A stretch of DNA of 64,000 nucleotides from DASUKM01 sp036278735 (GCA_036278735.1 DASUKM010000029.1:116600-180599), one strand, 5' to 3'; shown: positions 28,581 to 37,892, numbered from the stretch's first letter. Made by a program: numbers and translations. Notes: generated by a model not told the origin, from the sequence alone.

Positions 28581-30515
28581 ATGAGACGCCTTGGGTGGGT
28601 GGCAATCGCGGTCGCGCTGTGCGCGGCGGTGCCGCTGGCGGCGCACCAACAGCCGCAGCAACAACAGCAGACGCTGCCCAGCGAAATTCCGCAAACCTTT
28701 ACGCCGGTCACGACCAGCTTCGACTACGAGCGCCGCGTCGTGATGATCCCGATGCGCGACGGCGTGAAGCTCCACACCGTGATCCTCGTGCCGAAAGGCG
28801 CCAGCCGTGCGCCGATGCTCCTCACCCGCACGCCCTACGATGCCGACGCTTTGACGACGCACGAGCACAGCACGCATCTCGAGCCCATCCTGCAGGGGTA
28901 CGACAACGCCGCGGACGTCATCGTCGACGGCGGCTACATCCGGGTCGTCCAGGACATCCGGGGCAAGTACCACTCGGAGGGAGATTTCGTGATGAACCGG
29001 CCGCTGCACGGGCCGCTGAATCCGACCGACGTGGACGAGTCGACCGACACCTACGACACGATCGACTGGCTCGTGAAGCACGTCTCCGAGTCGAACGGCA
29101 AGGTCGGGATTCTCGGGATCTCGTACGACGGGTTCCTGCCGCTGATGGCGCTGGTGCACCCGCACCCGGCGCTCGCGGTCGCCGTGCCGATGAATCCCAT
29201 GGTCGACGGCTGGCGCGGCGACGACTGGTTCCACAACGGCGCGTTCCGCGAGGAGATGATGTCGTACATCTACGAGCAGGAAGCGTCGCGATCCAACGAC
29301 ATCCACTGGCCGATCGCGTTCGAAGACGATTACGACCTGTTCATGCAGGCGGGATCCGCCGGCGCGCTGGCGCAGGCGCGCGGGCTCGATCAGGTCGGCT
29401 TCTGGCGAAAACTCGTGGCGCACCCGAGCTACGACGCGTTCTGGCAGGAGCAGGCGATGGACACGATCCTCGCGCACGAGCCGCTGAAAGTTCCCACGAT
29501 GATCGTCGCGGGGCTCTGGGATCAGGAGGATATCTACGGCGCGATGGCCGTCTATCGCGCGGTCGAACCGAAGGACACGGGGAACGACCTGCTGTATCTG
29601 GCGATTGGGCCGTGGTACCACGGCCAGGAGATCAACGAGGGCAGCTCGCTCGGCGCCGTCCGCTTCGGCAGCGACACGGCGCTCTGGTTTCGCCAGCACG
29701 TGCTCGCGCCGTTCCTCGCGCACTACCTGAAGGACGGCGCGCCGCCGATGGACGTCTCGCCGGTCACGGCGTTCGAGACCGGCACGAACGAATGGGAACG
29801 GTTGAAGGCCTGGCCGCAGGCCCAGACGCGGAAGCTCTATCTCGAGCCGGGGCTCCAGGTTGGCTTCACCGCACCGGCGTCGGGCGGCGGGGCGTACGAC
29901 GAATACGTGTCCGATCCTTCAAAGCCGGTGCCGTACCGGCCGCGGCCCAGCCGGTATCCGGATCCCGGCTGGCACACGTGGCTCACGGGGGATCAACGCG
30001 AGGTGTCAGGCCGGCCCGACGTCCTGGCGTTCGCGTCCGATACGTTGAAAGAACCGCTGGCGATCAGCGGACAGCCGATGGTCAACCTGGTCGCGTCGAC
30101 GACCGGCACCGATGGCGACTGGGTCGTGAAGCTGATCGACGAGTACCCGCCCGAAGTGGCGGCGCAGCCGGAAATGGGCGGCTATCAGTTGATGGTCGCG
30201 GCCGACATCTTCCGCGGCCGCTACCGCGAGAGCCTCGAGACGCCGAAGGCGATCGTTCCCAACGAGCCGCTCGTCTACCGGTTCGCGCTCCCGACGGCGA
30301 ACCACGTGTTCCTGCCCGGCCATCGGATCATGGTGCAGGTGCAATCGAGCTGGTTCCCGCTCTACGATCGCAATCCGCAGACGTTCGTGCCGAGCATTTT
30401 CTTCGCGAAGCCGGGCGACTATCGGAAGGCGACCATCCGGATCTATCACGCGCCGGGCCGCGAGAGCGCGATCGAGCTGCCCGTGCTCGCGGCTCCAGCC
30501 ACAAGCGGGCGCTGA
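28581..30515 (+). CDS. Secreted CocE/NonD hydrolase, alpha-amino-acid ester hydrolase-like
   Basis: A 644-residue exported alpha/beta hydrolase. GAGGAGGAAACC precedes the ATG at 28581, and residues 1-21 are a signal peptide followed by a Gln-rich stretch. The catalytic Ser is S181 in G-I-S-Y-D-G, Asp is D314 in G-L-W-D-Q-E-D, and His is H347 in W-Y-H-G. The intervals (133 and 33 residues) equal those of the alpha-amino-acid ester hydrolase of Xanthomonas citri (S174, D307, H340, from memory). The C-terminal ~230 residues are the jellyroll X-Pro-peptidase-C domain. Such enzymes cleave and transfer amino-acid esters and beta-lactam amides. The natural substrate is unknown. A 30-bp segment of its 3' end is repeated beyond the restriction island. 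Confidence 0.85.
   Translation: MRRLGWVAIAVALCAAVPLAAHQQPQQQQQTLPSEIPQTFTPVTTSFDYERRVVMIPMRDGVKLHTVILVPKGASRAPMLLTRTPYDADALTTHEHSTHLEPILQGYDNAADVIVDGGYIRVVQDIRGKYHSEGDFVMNRPLHGPLNPTDVDESTDTYDTIDWLVKHVSESNGKVGILGISYDGFLPLMALVHPHPALAVAVPMNPMVDGWRGDDWFHNGAFREEMMSYIYEQEASRSNDIHWPIAFEDDYDLFMQAGSAGALAQARGLDQVGFWRKLVAHPSYDAFWQEQAMDTILAHEPLKVPTMIVAGLWDQEDIYGAMAVYRAVEPKDTGNDLLYLAIGPWYHGQEINEGSSLGAVRFGSDTALWFRQHVLAPFLAHYLKDGAPPMDVSPVTAFETGTNEWERLKAWPQAQTRKLYLEPGLQVGFTAPASGGGAYDEYVSDPSKPVPYRPRPSRYPDPGWHTWLTGDQREVSGRPDVLAFASDTLKEPLAISGQPMVNLVASTTGTDGDWVVKLIDEYPPEVAAQPEMGGYQLMVAADIFRGRYRESLETPKAIVPNEPLVYRFALPTANHVFLPGHRIMVQVQSSWFPLYDRNPQTFVPSIFFAKPGDYRKATIRIYHAPGRESAIELPVLAAPATSGR
30452..30481 (+). repeat. 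30-bp direct repeat, left copy (within ester hydrolase 3' end)
   Basis: This segment codes for P-G-R-E-S-A-I-E-L-P at the end of the hydrolase and is repeated without mismatch at 38660-38689. The two copies lie on either side of the whole minus-strand hsd cluster, 8.2 kb apart, in the same orientation. It looks like an attachment-site-like or recombination repeat (inference). No integrase gene is visible between them. Confidence 0.75.
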
Positions 30516-30542
30516 AATCGCGAATCGTCGCGAAACCGGGAC

Positions 30543-33500
30543 TCAGGAAGCGGCGGGGCCTGGCTGATCGTACGTGATGTTGAAAACCGTATCGGTCAGC
30601 CAGCGCCGGAAACCCTCGTTGTCCATGAACTGCTTGAACAACTCGGTTTCGTCGTTCATCATCCCGACCATCACCCGCTTGAGCGCGTTCTCGAACTCGA
30701 CCCGGGCGTTCTGCTCGTCCGAGTTGCGCCTGGCGTTCTGGTACGCGTGGTCCGCCGCGACCCGGCTGGGAATCTCCTCGGTGATGCGCCTGCGGATGCG
30801 GTCCTCGTCGCTCCACTTGATGTGGCCGAACTGCTCGTTGAACACCTTCAGGATGTTCGAGAGGCGGTCAATCTCGGGCTCCGGCCTGTAGCCGCCGCCG
30901 CTGGTCGGCATCGGCTCGATTTCGGCGTCCGCATCGGGAAGCTGGATCCTGATCGCGGCCTTCTTCTCGACCCGGTAGCTGTCCATGTCGATCGCCTGCA
31001 GGATCCCCCTCGACAGGTCCTCCTCCCTCGGGGCCGGCAGCTTCGAGACGAGGAAGTTCAGGAAGATCGATCGCTTCTCCCAGTCCGCATTCGTGTACGG
31101 CAGGATGGACGACAGAAAGCCGTACGCGCGCAGGAACGCTTTCGCCTTCCCCTTGAAGTCGACCTGCCCGTCTTCGTCGAGCTGCTCGCAGTACACCGCC
31201 ACGGACGCATCGAGAATCGGATCGAGCGTGCCGCGATCCGCGCCGCCCAGGTACAGCGAGACCAGGTCGTCGATCTGTGTCGGCGAGTACACCTGATATC
31301 CGTCGAGGGACGCCTGCAGGTCGTGCAGCTTGTTCGGATCCGTCTCCTGCGACAGAACGGTCGTCCTGTAATAATCCGCAAAGGCCTTCTCGATCGTGTC
31401 CGCGTCGTTCATGAAGTCGAGCACGAACACGTCGTGCTTCTTCGGGGACGCGCGGTTCAGGCGCGAGAGCGTCTGGACAGCCTTGATGCCCGAGAGCACT
31501 TTGTCCACGTACATGGTGTGGAGCAGCGGCTCGTCGTAGCCGGTCTGGAACTTGTCCGCGCAGATCAGAAAGCGATAGGGGTCCTCCTCGATCTTGTCGG
31601 CGATCTGGGTGGAAGGGAACCCGTTCAACGACGCTTCGCTCACCTTCGCGCCGCCGTACTCGTGCTCGCCCGAAAAGGCGACGATCGCTTTGTAGCGGCT
31701 CTTGCGCTCTCCCAGATAATCGCGGATGGCGTGGAAGTAGTGGATCGCGCGTTCGATCCCGCTCGTCACCACCATGGCGCGCGCCTCGCCGCCGATCTTG
31801 TCGAGCGCCAGCACCTGCTCGTGGAAGTGGTCCACCATGATCTCGGCCTTGAGCCGGATCGCGTGCTCGTGGCTCTCCACGTAGCGCCGGAGCTTCTTCT
31901 TCGCGCGCTTCGTGTCGAATTCCGGATCCTCCGCCACGGTCTTGACCAGCTTGTAGTAGCTGTCCACGGGGGTGTAGGACGCCAGGACGTCGAGGATGAA
32001 GCCCTCCTGGATGGCCTGCTTCATCGTGTAGGCGTGGAACGGCCGGTGCTTGACGGTGCCGTCGGCCTGCGGCTCCGGCTCGCCAAAGATCTCGAGCGTC
32101 CTGTTCTTTGGCGTCGCCGTGAAGGCGAAATAGCTGGCGTTCGGCAGGAGCCTCTTCGACTCCATCAGCCGGTTGATCCGGTCTTCGAGCGTCTCGTCCT
32201 CTTCTTCCGGCTCGCTCCCCGCCTCCGAGAGCGCGGTGGACATGGCGGCCGAGGCCTTCCCGCCCTGGCTGGAATGCGCCTCGTCGATCACGATGGCAAA
32301 GCGCCGGCCGCGGTGCTCGCTTCCGATCTCCTGGACGACGAACGGGAACTTCTGCACCGTCGTGATGATGATCTTCTTGCCTTCGGCGATGAGCTTCCGC
32401 AAGTCCCCTGAATGCTCGGCATGTCCAACGGTCGAGCGTACCTGCGCGAACTGCTTGATCGTGTCGCGAATCTGCTGGTCGAGGATGCGCCGATCGGTCA
32501 CGACGACAATCGAGTCGAACACGACGGCATCGTCTTTCTTCAGACCGATCATCTGGTGCGCGAGCCACGCGATGGAGTTCGACTTCCCGCTGCCCGCCGA
32601 GTGCTGGATCAGGTACCGCCGTCCGGCGCCGCGCGCCTGCGCGTCCGCGAGGAGACGGCGCACGACGTCGAGCTGGTGATAGCGCGGCCAGATCTGAATC
32701 GACTTCTTCTTGCCGCTCTTCGGATCCTTCGTCTTGACGACCTGCGCGTAGTTCTCGAGGATGTCGGTCAGTCCATCGCGCGTCAGGATCCGGTTCCACA
32801 AATACTCGGTCTTCAGGCCGGCGGGGTTCGGCGGGTTGCCGGCGCCGTCGTTCCAGCCCTGGTCGAACGGCAGGAACCAGGACGCCTTGCCGAGGAGGTG
32901 CGTGCAGAAGCGCACCTCCTGGTCGTCGACCGCGAAGTGCACGACGCAACGGCCGAATTCGAAGAGCTTCTCGCGCGGGTCCCGATCGCGCTTGTACTGC
33001 TCGACCGCGTCGCCGACGGTCTGCTTCGTCAGCCGGTTCTTCAGCTCGAAGGTGGCGATCGGCAGGCCGTTGAGGAACAGCGCCACGTCGAGCGCGCGCT
33101 GCGTTTCGTCGCGGCTGTAGCGGAGCTGGCGCGTGACGCTGAAGCGGTTGCACGCGAAGCGCTCGGCCGCCTTCTCGTTGCCGGGAGATGGCGTCCCGTA
33201 GAACAAATCGACGTGGTGCGGACCGTGCCTGATGCCGTTACGCAGCACGTCAATGGTGCCGCGCTTCGTGATCTCGCCTTGAAGTCGCGCGAGGAACTGC
33301 CGCCGCGTCGGCCCGTCCGTCTCGAGCTGCAGCGGGTCCAGCAGGTGCTCCTGGGTAGAGCGAATGAAGCCGCGCAGCTGGACGAGATCGAGGCAGTACT
33401 CGCGGTCGTAGTGATTCGCGTCGCCGAGCAGCCAGCCGGTGCCTCCGGCGACGGGAACGGCGGTCTCGGTGGCGCGATGCGCGGGCACCAGGACGTCGGT

Positions 33501-33566
33501 CCGTCCCGTCATGGCCCGGACGATCAGTTCTTCGAGACCGCGCTCCGTGGTGTCGGTATGAGCCAT
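30543..33566 (-). CDS. hsdR: Type I restriction enzyme R subunit
   Basis: A 1007-residue motor and nuclease subunit. The N-terminal nuclease domain (residues ~1-260) has the PD-(D/E)xK-type core, Asp near 157 in A-L-D-V-A-L-F and F-E-L-K-N near 173. The SF2 translocase follows with Walker A H-S-A-G-S-G-K-S (~320-328), I-D-E-A-H (~426-430) and F-T-A-T-P. Helicase domain 2 contains C-A-D-K-F-Q-T-G-Y-D-E-P and Q-T-L-S-R-L-N-R. The C-terminal helical region binds the methylase complex. It is the last gene of the cluster, 11 bp after the DUF5615 toxin, with GGGAG before the ATG. It appears intact. Its stop lies 27 bp from the ester hydrolase stop (convergent). Confidence 0.96.
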   Translation of the reverse strand: MAHTDTTERGLEELIVRAMTGRTDVLVPAHRATETAVPVAGGTGWLLGDANHYDREYCLDLVQLRGFIRSTQEHLLDPLQLETDGPTRRQFLARLQGEITKRGTIDVLRNGIRHGPHHVDLFYGTPSPGNEKAAERFACNRFSVTRQLRYSRDETQRALDVALFLNGLPIATFELKNRLTKQTVGDAVEQYKRDRDPREKLFEFGRCVVHFAVDDQEVRFCTHLLGKASWFLPFDQGWNDGAGNPPNPAGLKTEYLWNRILTRDGLTDILENYAQVVKTKDPKSGKKKSIQIWPRYHQLDVVRRLLADAQARGAGRRYLIQHSAGSGKSNSIAWLAHQMIGLKKDDAVVFDSIVVVTDRRILDQQIRDTIKQFAQVRSTVGHAEHSGDLRKLIAEGKKIIITTVQKFPFVVQEIGSEHRGRRFAIVIDEAHSSQGGKASAAMSTALSEAGSEPEEEDETLEDRINRLMESKRLLPNASYFAFTATPKNRTLEIFGEPEPQADGTVKHRPFHAYTMKQAIQEGFILDVLASYTPVDSYYKLVKTVAEDPEFDTKRAKKKLRRYVESHEHAIRLKAEIMVDHFHEQVLALDKIGGEARAMVVTSGIERAIHYFHAIRDYLGERKSRYKAIVAFSGEHEYGGAKVSEASLNGFPSTQIADKIEEDPYRFLICADKFQTGYDEPLLHTMYVDKVLSGIKAVQTLSRLNRASPKKHDVFVLDFMNDADTIEKAFADYYRTTVLSQETDPNKLHDLQASLDGYQVYSPTQIDDLVSLYLGGADRGTLDPILDASVAVYCEQLDEDGQVDFKGKAKAFLRAYGFLSSILPYTNADWEKRSIFLNFLVSKLPAPREEDLSRGILQAIDMDSYRVEKKAAIRIQLPDADAEIEPMPTSGGGYRPEPEIDRLSNILKVFNEQFGHIKWSDEDRIRRRITEEIPSRVAADHAYQNARRNSDEQNARVEFENALKRVMVGMMNDETELFKQFMDNEGFRRWLTDTVFNITYDQPGPAAS

Positions 33567-33577
33567 GTAGGCTCCCG

Positions 33578-33958
33578 CTATGAGCCTGCCGGTCCATTGA
33601 GAGGCAGCATTCTGACCCGGGCAGCGCTTTCATCGATCGACAGGAGCACGCCGCGCTCGATGTACAGTCGATGCGTTTGGATGGCGTTCACCACCAGGTC
33701 GACCGTGGCGTCCGCATTGAGAGAATGTGTGCGGACCTGGAGGACGCTTGGCGAACCATCGCCCGTCGCGGCCAGAATGGCCGAAAAGTCCAGATCGCTC
33801 GTGATCAGCACACACTCGTGCTGCTTCACCCAGGCGAGCACCTCATCGTCCGGCGCCGTGAGAGCCCCAATGCTGGACCAGTGAACCGCTTCGAGCCCAC
33901 GTCGACCGAGAGCCGCGACCCAGGCAGGCGAAAGATTCATGTCCACCAGCAGCTTCAC
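33578..33958 (-). CDS. DUF5615 PIN-like toxin
   Basis: A 126-residue PIN-like protein. The GTG at 33958 overlaps the DUF433 stop (GTGA) and gives the typical opening V-K-L-L-V-D-M-N-L-S-P. Other family residues are the W-S-S-I-G segment, D-D-E-V-L-A-W and L-I-T-S-D-L-D-F-S-A-I-L. The acidic residues D6, D38-D39 and the D-L-D pair are candidates for a metal-dependent RNase site. DUF5615 proteins are paired with DUF433 in type II toxin-antitoxin modules. The pair lies between hsdS and hsdR in the same direction. Confidence 0.85.
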   Translation of the reverse strand: MKLLVDMNLSPAWVAALGRRGLEAVHWSSIGALTAPDDEVLAWVKQHECVLITSDLDFSAILAATGDGSPSVLQVRTHSLNADATVDLVVNAIQTHRLYIERGVLLSIDESAARVRMLPLNGPAGS

Positions 33959-34185
33959 GGCCGGCCCAGCGGAACTTCCACTTCCTCGGCGCGCCATGCG
34001 GCGTAGGCCAGCGCCTCGGTGATGTCATCCGCCTCGAGATACGGGTAATCGCGCAGGATCTCGTTGCGCTCCACACCCGCGGCGACGAGGCCCACAATCG
34101 TGCCGACCGTCACCCGCATGCCGCGGATGCAGGGTTTGCCTCCCATGATGCGGGGATCGCGAGTGATACGCGTCAATTGGGGCAT
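33955..34185 (-). CDS. DUF433 antitoxin
   Basis: A 76-residue protein with the DUF433 pattern: I-T-R-D-P-R-I-M-G-G-K-P-C-I-R-G, then R-V-T-V-G-T-I-V-G-L and I-L-R-D-Y-P-Y-L-E-A-D-D-I. The ATG at 34185 is chosen for its AGGAG eight bases upstream; an in-frame start eight codons earlier lacks one. The family has a winged-helix-like DNA-binding domain and acts as antitoxin to DUF5615. It starts 70 bp after the hsdS stop. Confidence 0.86.
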   Translation of the reverse strand: MPQLTRITRDPRIMGGKPCIRGMRVTVGTIVGLVAAGVERNEILRDYPYLEADDITEALAYAAWRAEEVEVPLGRP

Positions 34186-34255
34186 GTCAGGGCTCCTGCT
34201 CCGCTCCATTGTGAGTCAAATGGCCGACGCGGCCAAACGCCGCCGCCAACCCCCT

Positions 34256-35680
34256 TCACGTGCCGGCCTCCTCGGCAACCGCCTGGGCCTCCTCGTCGGC
34301 TTCGTCCGACGCTGTCTCGGACCCTTCGTCCAACTCCTCCGGCTCCTCCGCTTCCTCGGGCAGGTGCGCCGCCGCTTCGCGCACATCGAGCTTGCCCGTG
34401 ACGACGTCGGCGATCAGGCGGGTGCGGTACTCCCGAATTAGGTCCAGTTCTCGTCTGACGCTCTCAATTGTCTCGACACAACCGGATGTGTTGCGAGAGA
34501 TGTAGTCGGCGATGGCGGTCTGCTCTGAGTGGCTCGGAACGGCCAACGTGAAATTGCGGATCGTCGATACATTCACGTGAGGCGCGGTTGCGCCCATCAG
34601 ATCCTGATTTGCCTGGGCAACGACCGAGGAGCTGTTGAGCAGCCACATGATGAAGCGCGGGTCGTGCTGATCGCGAATCCGAAAGATCATCATTCGTTGC
34701 GAAATACATAGGTGAACATGTGGCGGGACGCACGCGGCGATGCCAAATCTCTCGCCTTCACGCGAGTAGAGAATGTCGCCTGCGGCTGGTTCAAGTCTCT
34801 GAACCCACTCGCGATACACGTCTTCGTTGACGCGGCGAGCACCGTTCAGACGAATCGTCCCTGGGGAGATGTCCGCGGTGCGGATAGCCGGATATTGGCC
34901 GTCCGCCGAGTACACAGGCGTGGCATGTAGACAGTCGACGATTCGCGACGCCAGGTACTTGAAACGAATCAGATTCCAATGCGCAGGAATATCGCCGAGC
35001 CACGCAACACCGGACGACTTCAAGTGGGCGGTCGGGTCGAGACCTCGCGTTACCGCGTGAGTGACGATGGTCCGCTTCTGCTCCTCCAGCAGCCTGATCA
35101 GCTTCTGCTTGGCGCGGATGTAGCGCCGGATCCGCCGGTCCGCGTGCCCGAGGAAACAGGCAATCGCAGCTTGTTCGCGGAGCGGAGGCACAAGGCACGC
35201 GAGATACTTGAAATCTCCCCAGTCGAGGCTCTGTCGGAGACCCGAGCCCAGCCCGTAGAAAACCTTCATCAGGTCGTACGTGTGGAGGAGCCAATAGCCG
35301 TACTCACGCGTCAAGTCAGACGTGGTCTGAAAGCAGAGATATGCGGATGTAATGATCCCTCTCTCGCGACTTAATGCGAAGCGGAGGCTATTCCAGTCGT
35401 TCTGCAGGTCCGTCGGACGAACTACGATGTCCCCAGGTACAACGATCTGGTACGTCTGGAAAGAGGCCGGCACGAGACCGTGCAGGCGGTCCGCAGGCTT
35501 GACCACGATTCTTCCGTAGCTCAGCGACAGTACCGTGGCCTCAGAAAGGCCCACATTGGGAACGCGCTTTTCTCGGAAGCACGCCCGCCCAGGTTTGATG
35601 GCCCAATGCGTCGGCAGATCCCCCAGCCACGGCACGCCGGAATCCTTCATCGCGGGATACGGCTTCAACGAATCGATCAC
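34256..35680 (-). CDS. hsdS: Type I restriction enzyme specificity subunit S
   Basis: A 474-residue specificity subunit with two target recognition domains. The two halves open with the same motif: S-G-V-P-W-L-G-D-L-P-T-H-W (residues ~13-25) and S-G-V-A-W-L-G-D-I-P-A-H-W (~223-235). Conserved helices follow near 170-210 (P-P-L-R-E-Q-A-A-I) and 380-430 (H-S-E-Q-T-A-I-A-D-Y-I). The last ~35 residues are a Glu/Asp-rich tail. The start overlaps the hsdM stop by four bases (ATGA). Base composition is visibly more AT-rich than the neighbours in places, which suits horizontally acquired recognition domains. Confidence 0.94.
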   Translation of the reverse strand: MIDSLKPYPAMKDSGVPWLGDLPTHWAIKPGRACFREKRVPNVGLSEATVLSLSYGRIVVKPADRLHGLVPASFQTYQIVVPGDIVVRPTDLQNDWNSLRFALSRERGIITSAYLCFQTTSDLTREYGYWLLHTYDLMKVFYGLGSGLRQSLDWGDFKYLACLVPPLREQAAIACFLGHADRRIRRYIRAKQKLIRLLEEQKRTIVTHAVTRGLDPTAHLKSSGVAWLGDIPAHWNLIRFKYLASRIVDCLHATPVYSADGQYPAIRTADISPGTIRLNGARRVNEDVYREWVQRLEPAAGDILYSREGERFGIAACVPPHVHLCISQRMMIFRIRDQHDPRFIMWLLNSSSVVAQANQDLMGATAPHVNVSTIRNFTLAVPSHSEQTAIADYISRNTSGCVETIESVRRELDLIREYRTRLIADVVTGKLDVREAAAHLPEEAEEPEELDEGSETASDEADEEAQAVAEEAGT

Positions 35681-37623
35681 ACCCGCGCTCCACCGATGAT
35701 CTGAGCCAGCAAACCCTCCCTCTCCTTCTCCAGCGCCAGAATGTCGGCCCGAATCTCCTCCAGCGTCCGCAGCGGCTGCGGCTTGTAGAAGTAGCGCGTA
35801 AAGCTGATCTCGTACCCGACCTTTACGCTGTCGGCGTCGTACCAGGCATCTGGCGCGTACGGCAGCACCTCGCGCCGCAGGAACGCGTCGATCCCACCCC
35901 CCTCGAGCAGTGGCACCTGTTCCGTGTCGCGCAGCTCTGAATCGGGCTCGTACTCGACGACGACGCGCTTCCCGCCGACTGTCGCGGCGAACAGTCCACG
36001 AAGCGGATCGGCGGCCGCTCCCTTCTTGTGAATCTTCCGGATCACCGCGGGCGCGTCCTCAGCGCGCTCGCGCGTCTCCTTCAACGCCTTGATCTCCTTC
36101 GGAGAGTACGCGCGCTCGGGATCGACGCCCTTCAGGCGCAGCGGGCGTTCGACGGTGACCTTCGAATAGCCGAAGGTCGCGTTCGGAAAGATCTTCGATT
36201 GCTCGGTCTCCTCGAACTTCAGGAACGTGTCGCAGATACGCTGAGTGTCCTCGACGGACAGCTCGCAGTTCTTCTTTCCGAGATTCTTGCGCAGCGGCCT
36301 GGACCATTGCGTCGCCTCGATCAGCTGCACGCGTCCCTTGCGGTGGGCCGGCTTCCGGTTCGTGAGCACCCAGATGTAGGTCGCGATGCCCGTGTTGTAG
36401 AACATGTTCAGCGGCAGCGCGACGATCGCTTCGAGCCAGTCGTTCTCGACAATCCAGCGGCGGATGTTGCTCTCCCCCTGGCCGGCGTCGCCGGTGAAGA
36501 GCGACGATCCGTTGTGCACCTCCGCGATCCGGCTCCCGAGCGCGGTGTCGTGCTTCATCTTCGAGAGCATGTTGGCCAGGAACATCATCTGGCCGTCGCT
36601 CGAGCGGGTGACGAGCGAATACTCGGGATCGCCCGCGTGCTCGATCGCGAACCGCGGATCCTTGATGCCGTCCTTTCCGCCCATCCGCTCGAGATCGCTC
36701 TTCCAGCTCTTGCCGTACGGCGGATTCGAGAGCATGAAGTCGAACTCGCGCGACGGGAACGCATCGTTCGCCAGCGTCGAATGCTCCGGCCCGCCGACGA
36801 TGTTGTCGGCCGCGTTGCCTTCCCCCTTGAGCAGCAGGTCCGCCTTGCAGATGGCGTAGGTCTCGGCGTTGATTTCCTGGCCGTACAGGTGCGTCGCCAC
36901 CTCCTTGCCATGCGCGGCCGCCAGCTCCTTGAGCCTCGCCTCGGCGACCGTCAGCATGCCGCCCGTCCCGAGGGCGCCGTCGTAAAGAAGATACGTGCCC
37001 GACTCGATCCGGTCGGCAATAGGCAGGAAAATCAGGCCGGCCATGAGCTTGATGACGTCGCGCGGCGTCCAGTGCTCGCCGGCCTCTTCGTTGTTCTCTT
37101 CGTTGAAGCGCCGGACCAGCTCCTCGAAGACGGTGCCCATGCCGTGGTTGTCGAGCCCCGCTGGACTGAGGTCGACGTCCGGGGACGTGAACTTCTCGAC
37201 GAGCGTGCCGAGCGCGTCCGCCTTCGAGAGGCGCGGGATCTGGTGCCGGAACTCGAAGTTCTCGAGGATGCTCTGCACGTTTGGCGAGAAGCCGTCCAGG
37301 TACGCCTCGAAATCCGCCTTGAGTTGCTGCTGGCTCGAGCGCGCCTTCAGGTCGCGCAGCGTGAACTTCGACGTGTTGTAGAACGCCTGCCCCGCGGCCT
37401 GCCGCAGCGCGGGGTCCTGATTCGTGATGCCGGCCTTGTCGAGCGACGTCTTCATGTCGAGCACCGCTCGCTTGGTCGGTTCCAGCACGGCATCGAGCCG
37501 TCGCAGGACCGTCATCGGCAGGATGACGTCGCGATATTTTCCCCGCACGTACAGGTCGCGGAGCACGTCGTCGGCGATGCCCCAGATGAAGTTGGCGATC
37601 CAGGTGAGTTGTCCTTGGTCCAT
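35677..37623 (-). CDS. hsdM: Type I restriction enzyme modification subunit M (N6-adenine methyltransferase)
   Basis: A 648-residue methyltransferase. The N-terminal ~165 residues are the HsdM helical domain. The catalytic motif N-P-P-Y is near residue 300 (F-D-F-M-L-S-N-P-P-Y-G-K). The SAM-binding motif I reads D-G-A-L-G-T-G-G-M near residue 214, where most HsdM proteins have D-P-A/T-C/A-G-T-G-G. A C-terminal ~150-residue coiled-coil extension ends in the usual D-I-L-A-L-E-K-E-R-E-G-L-L. It should methylate one adenine per strand in the HsdS target, protecting it from HsdR. It is preceded by two small unrecognised genes on the same strand. Confidence 0.95.
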   Translation of the reverse strand: MDQGQLTWIANFIWGIADDVLRDLYVRGKYRDVILPMTVLRRLDAVLEPTKRAVLDMKTSLDKAGITNQDPALRQAAGQAFYNTSKFTLRDLKARSSQQQLKADFEAYLDGFSPNVQSILENFEFRHQIPRLSKADALGTLVEKFTSPDVDLSPAGLDNHGMGTVFEELVRRFNEENNEEAGEHWTPRDVIKLMAGLIFLPIADRIESGTYLLYDGALGTGGMLTVAEARLKELAAAHGKEVATHLYGQEINAETYAICKADLLLKGEGNAADNIVGGPEHSTLANDAFPSREFDFMLSNPPYGKSWKSDLERMGGKDGIKDPRFAIEHAGDPEYSLVTRSSDGQMMFLANMLSKMKHDTALGSRIAEVHNGSSLFTGDAGQGESNIRRWIVENDWLEAIVALPLNMFYNTGIATYIWVLTNRKPAHRKGRVQLIEATQWSRPLRKNLGKKNCELSVEDTQRICDTFLKFEETEQSKIFPNATFGYSKVTVERPLRLKGVDPERAYSPKEIKALKETRERAEDAPAVIRKIHKKGAAADPLRGLFAATVGGKRVVVEYEPDSELRDTEQVPLLEGGGIDAFLRREVLPYAPDAWYDADSVKVGYEISFTRYFYKPQPLRTLEEIRADILALEKEREGLLAQIIGGARV

Positions 37624-37653
37624 CGCTTTGTCAGTAGTCAGTCTGCTGAGAGC

Positions 37654-37869
37654 TCACGAATGCCGCCACATCCCGTCGTCGATAGCGGCTCGGACGAGTG
37701 GCGCGAACCAATCCCGATCCAGGAGCACGATTCTCTCGAATCGTGCCAGAGTGAACTGCCAGTCGAGAAACGCCGGTTTGGTACACGCGTCCTTCGCTGC
37801 GACAGCTCCCGGGCCGGGCTTCGAGTCCCACACCTTCTCCATGGTGCAGGGCACGATCAGCGCGTCCAT
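37654..37869 (-). CDS. Small DUF6884-like N-terminal fragment or hypothetical protein
   Basis: A 71-residue product if the ATG at 37869 is used (AGGGAG six bases before it). A GTG at 37896 that overlaps the preceding stop would add nine residues. The opening M-D-A-L-I-V-P-C-T-M-E-K-V-W and A-A-K-D-A-C-T-K-P-A-F resemble the first ~45 residues of DUF6884-type proteins (I-V-P-C-S-K-x-K-x-W), whose usual length is nearer 150. The rest does not match, so this may be a truncated or diverged member. It is in the hsd direction, 30 bp before hsdM. Confidence 0.5.
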   Translation of the reverse strand: MDALIVPCTMEKVWDSKPGPGAVAAKDACTKPAFLDWQFTLARFERIVLLDRDWFAPLVRAAIDDGMWRHS

Positions 37870-37892
37870 CGTCCTCTCCCTGGATTCCGTCC

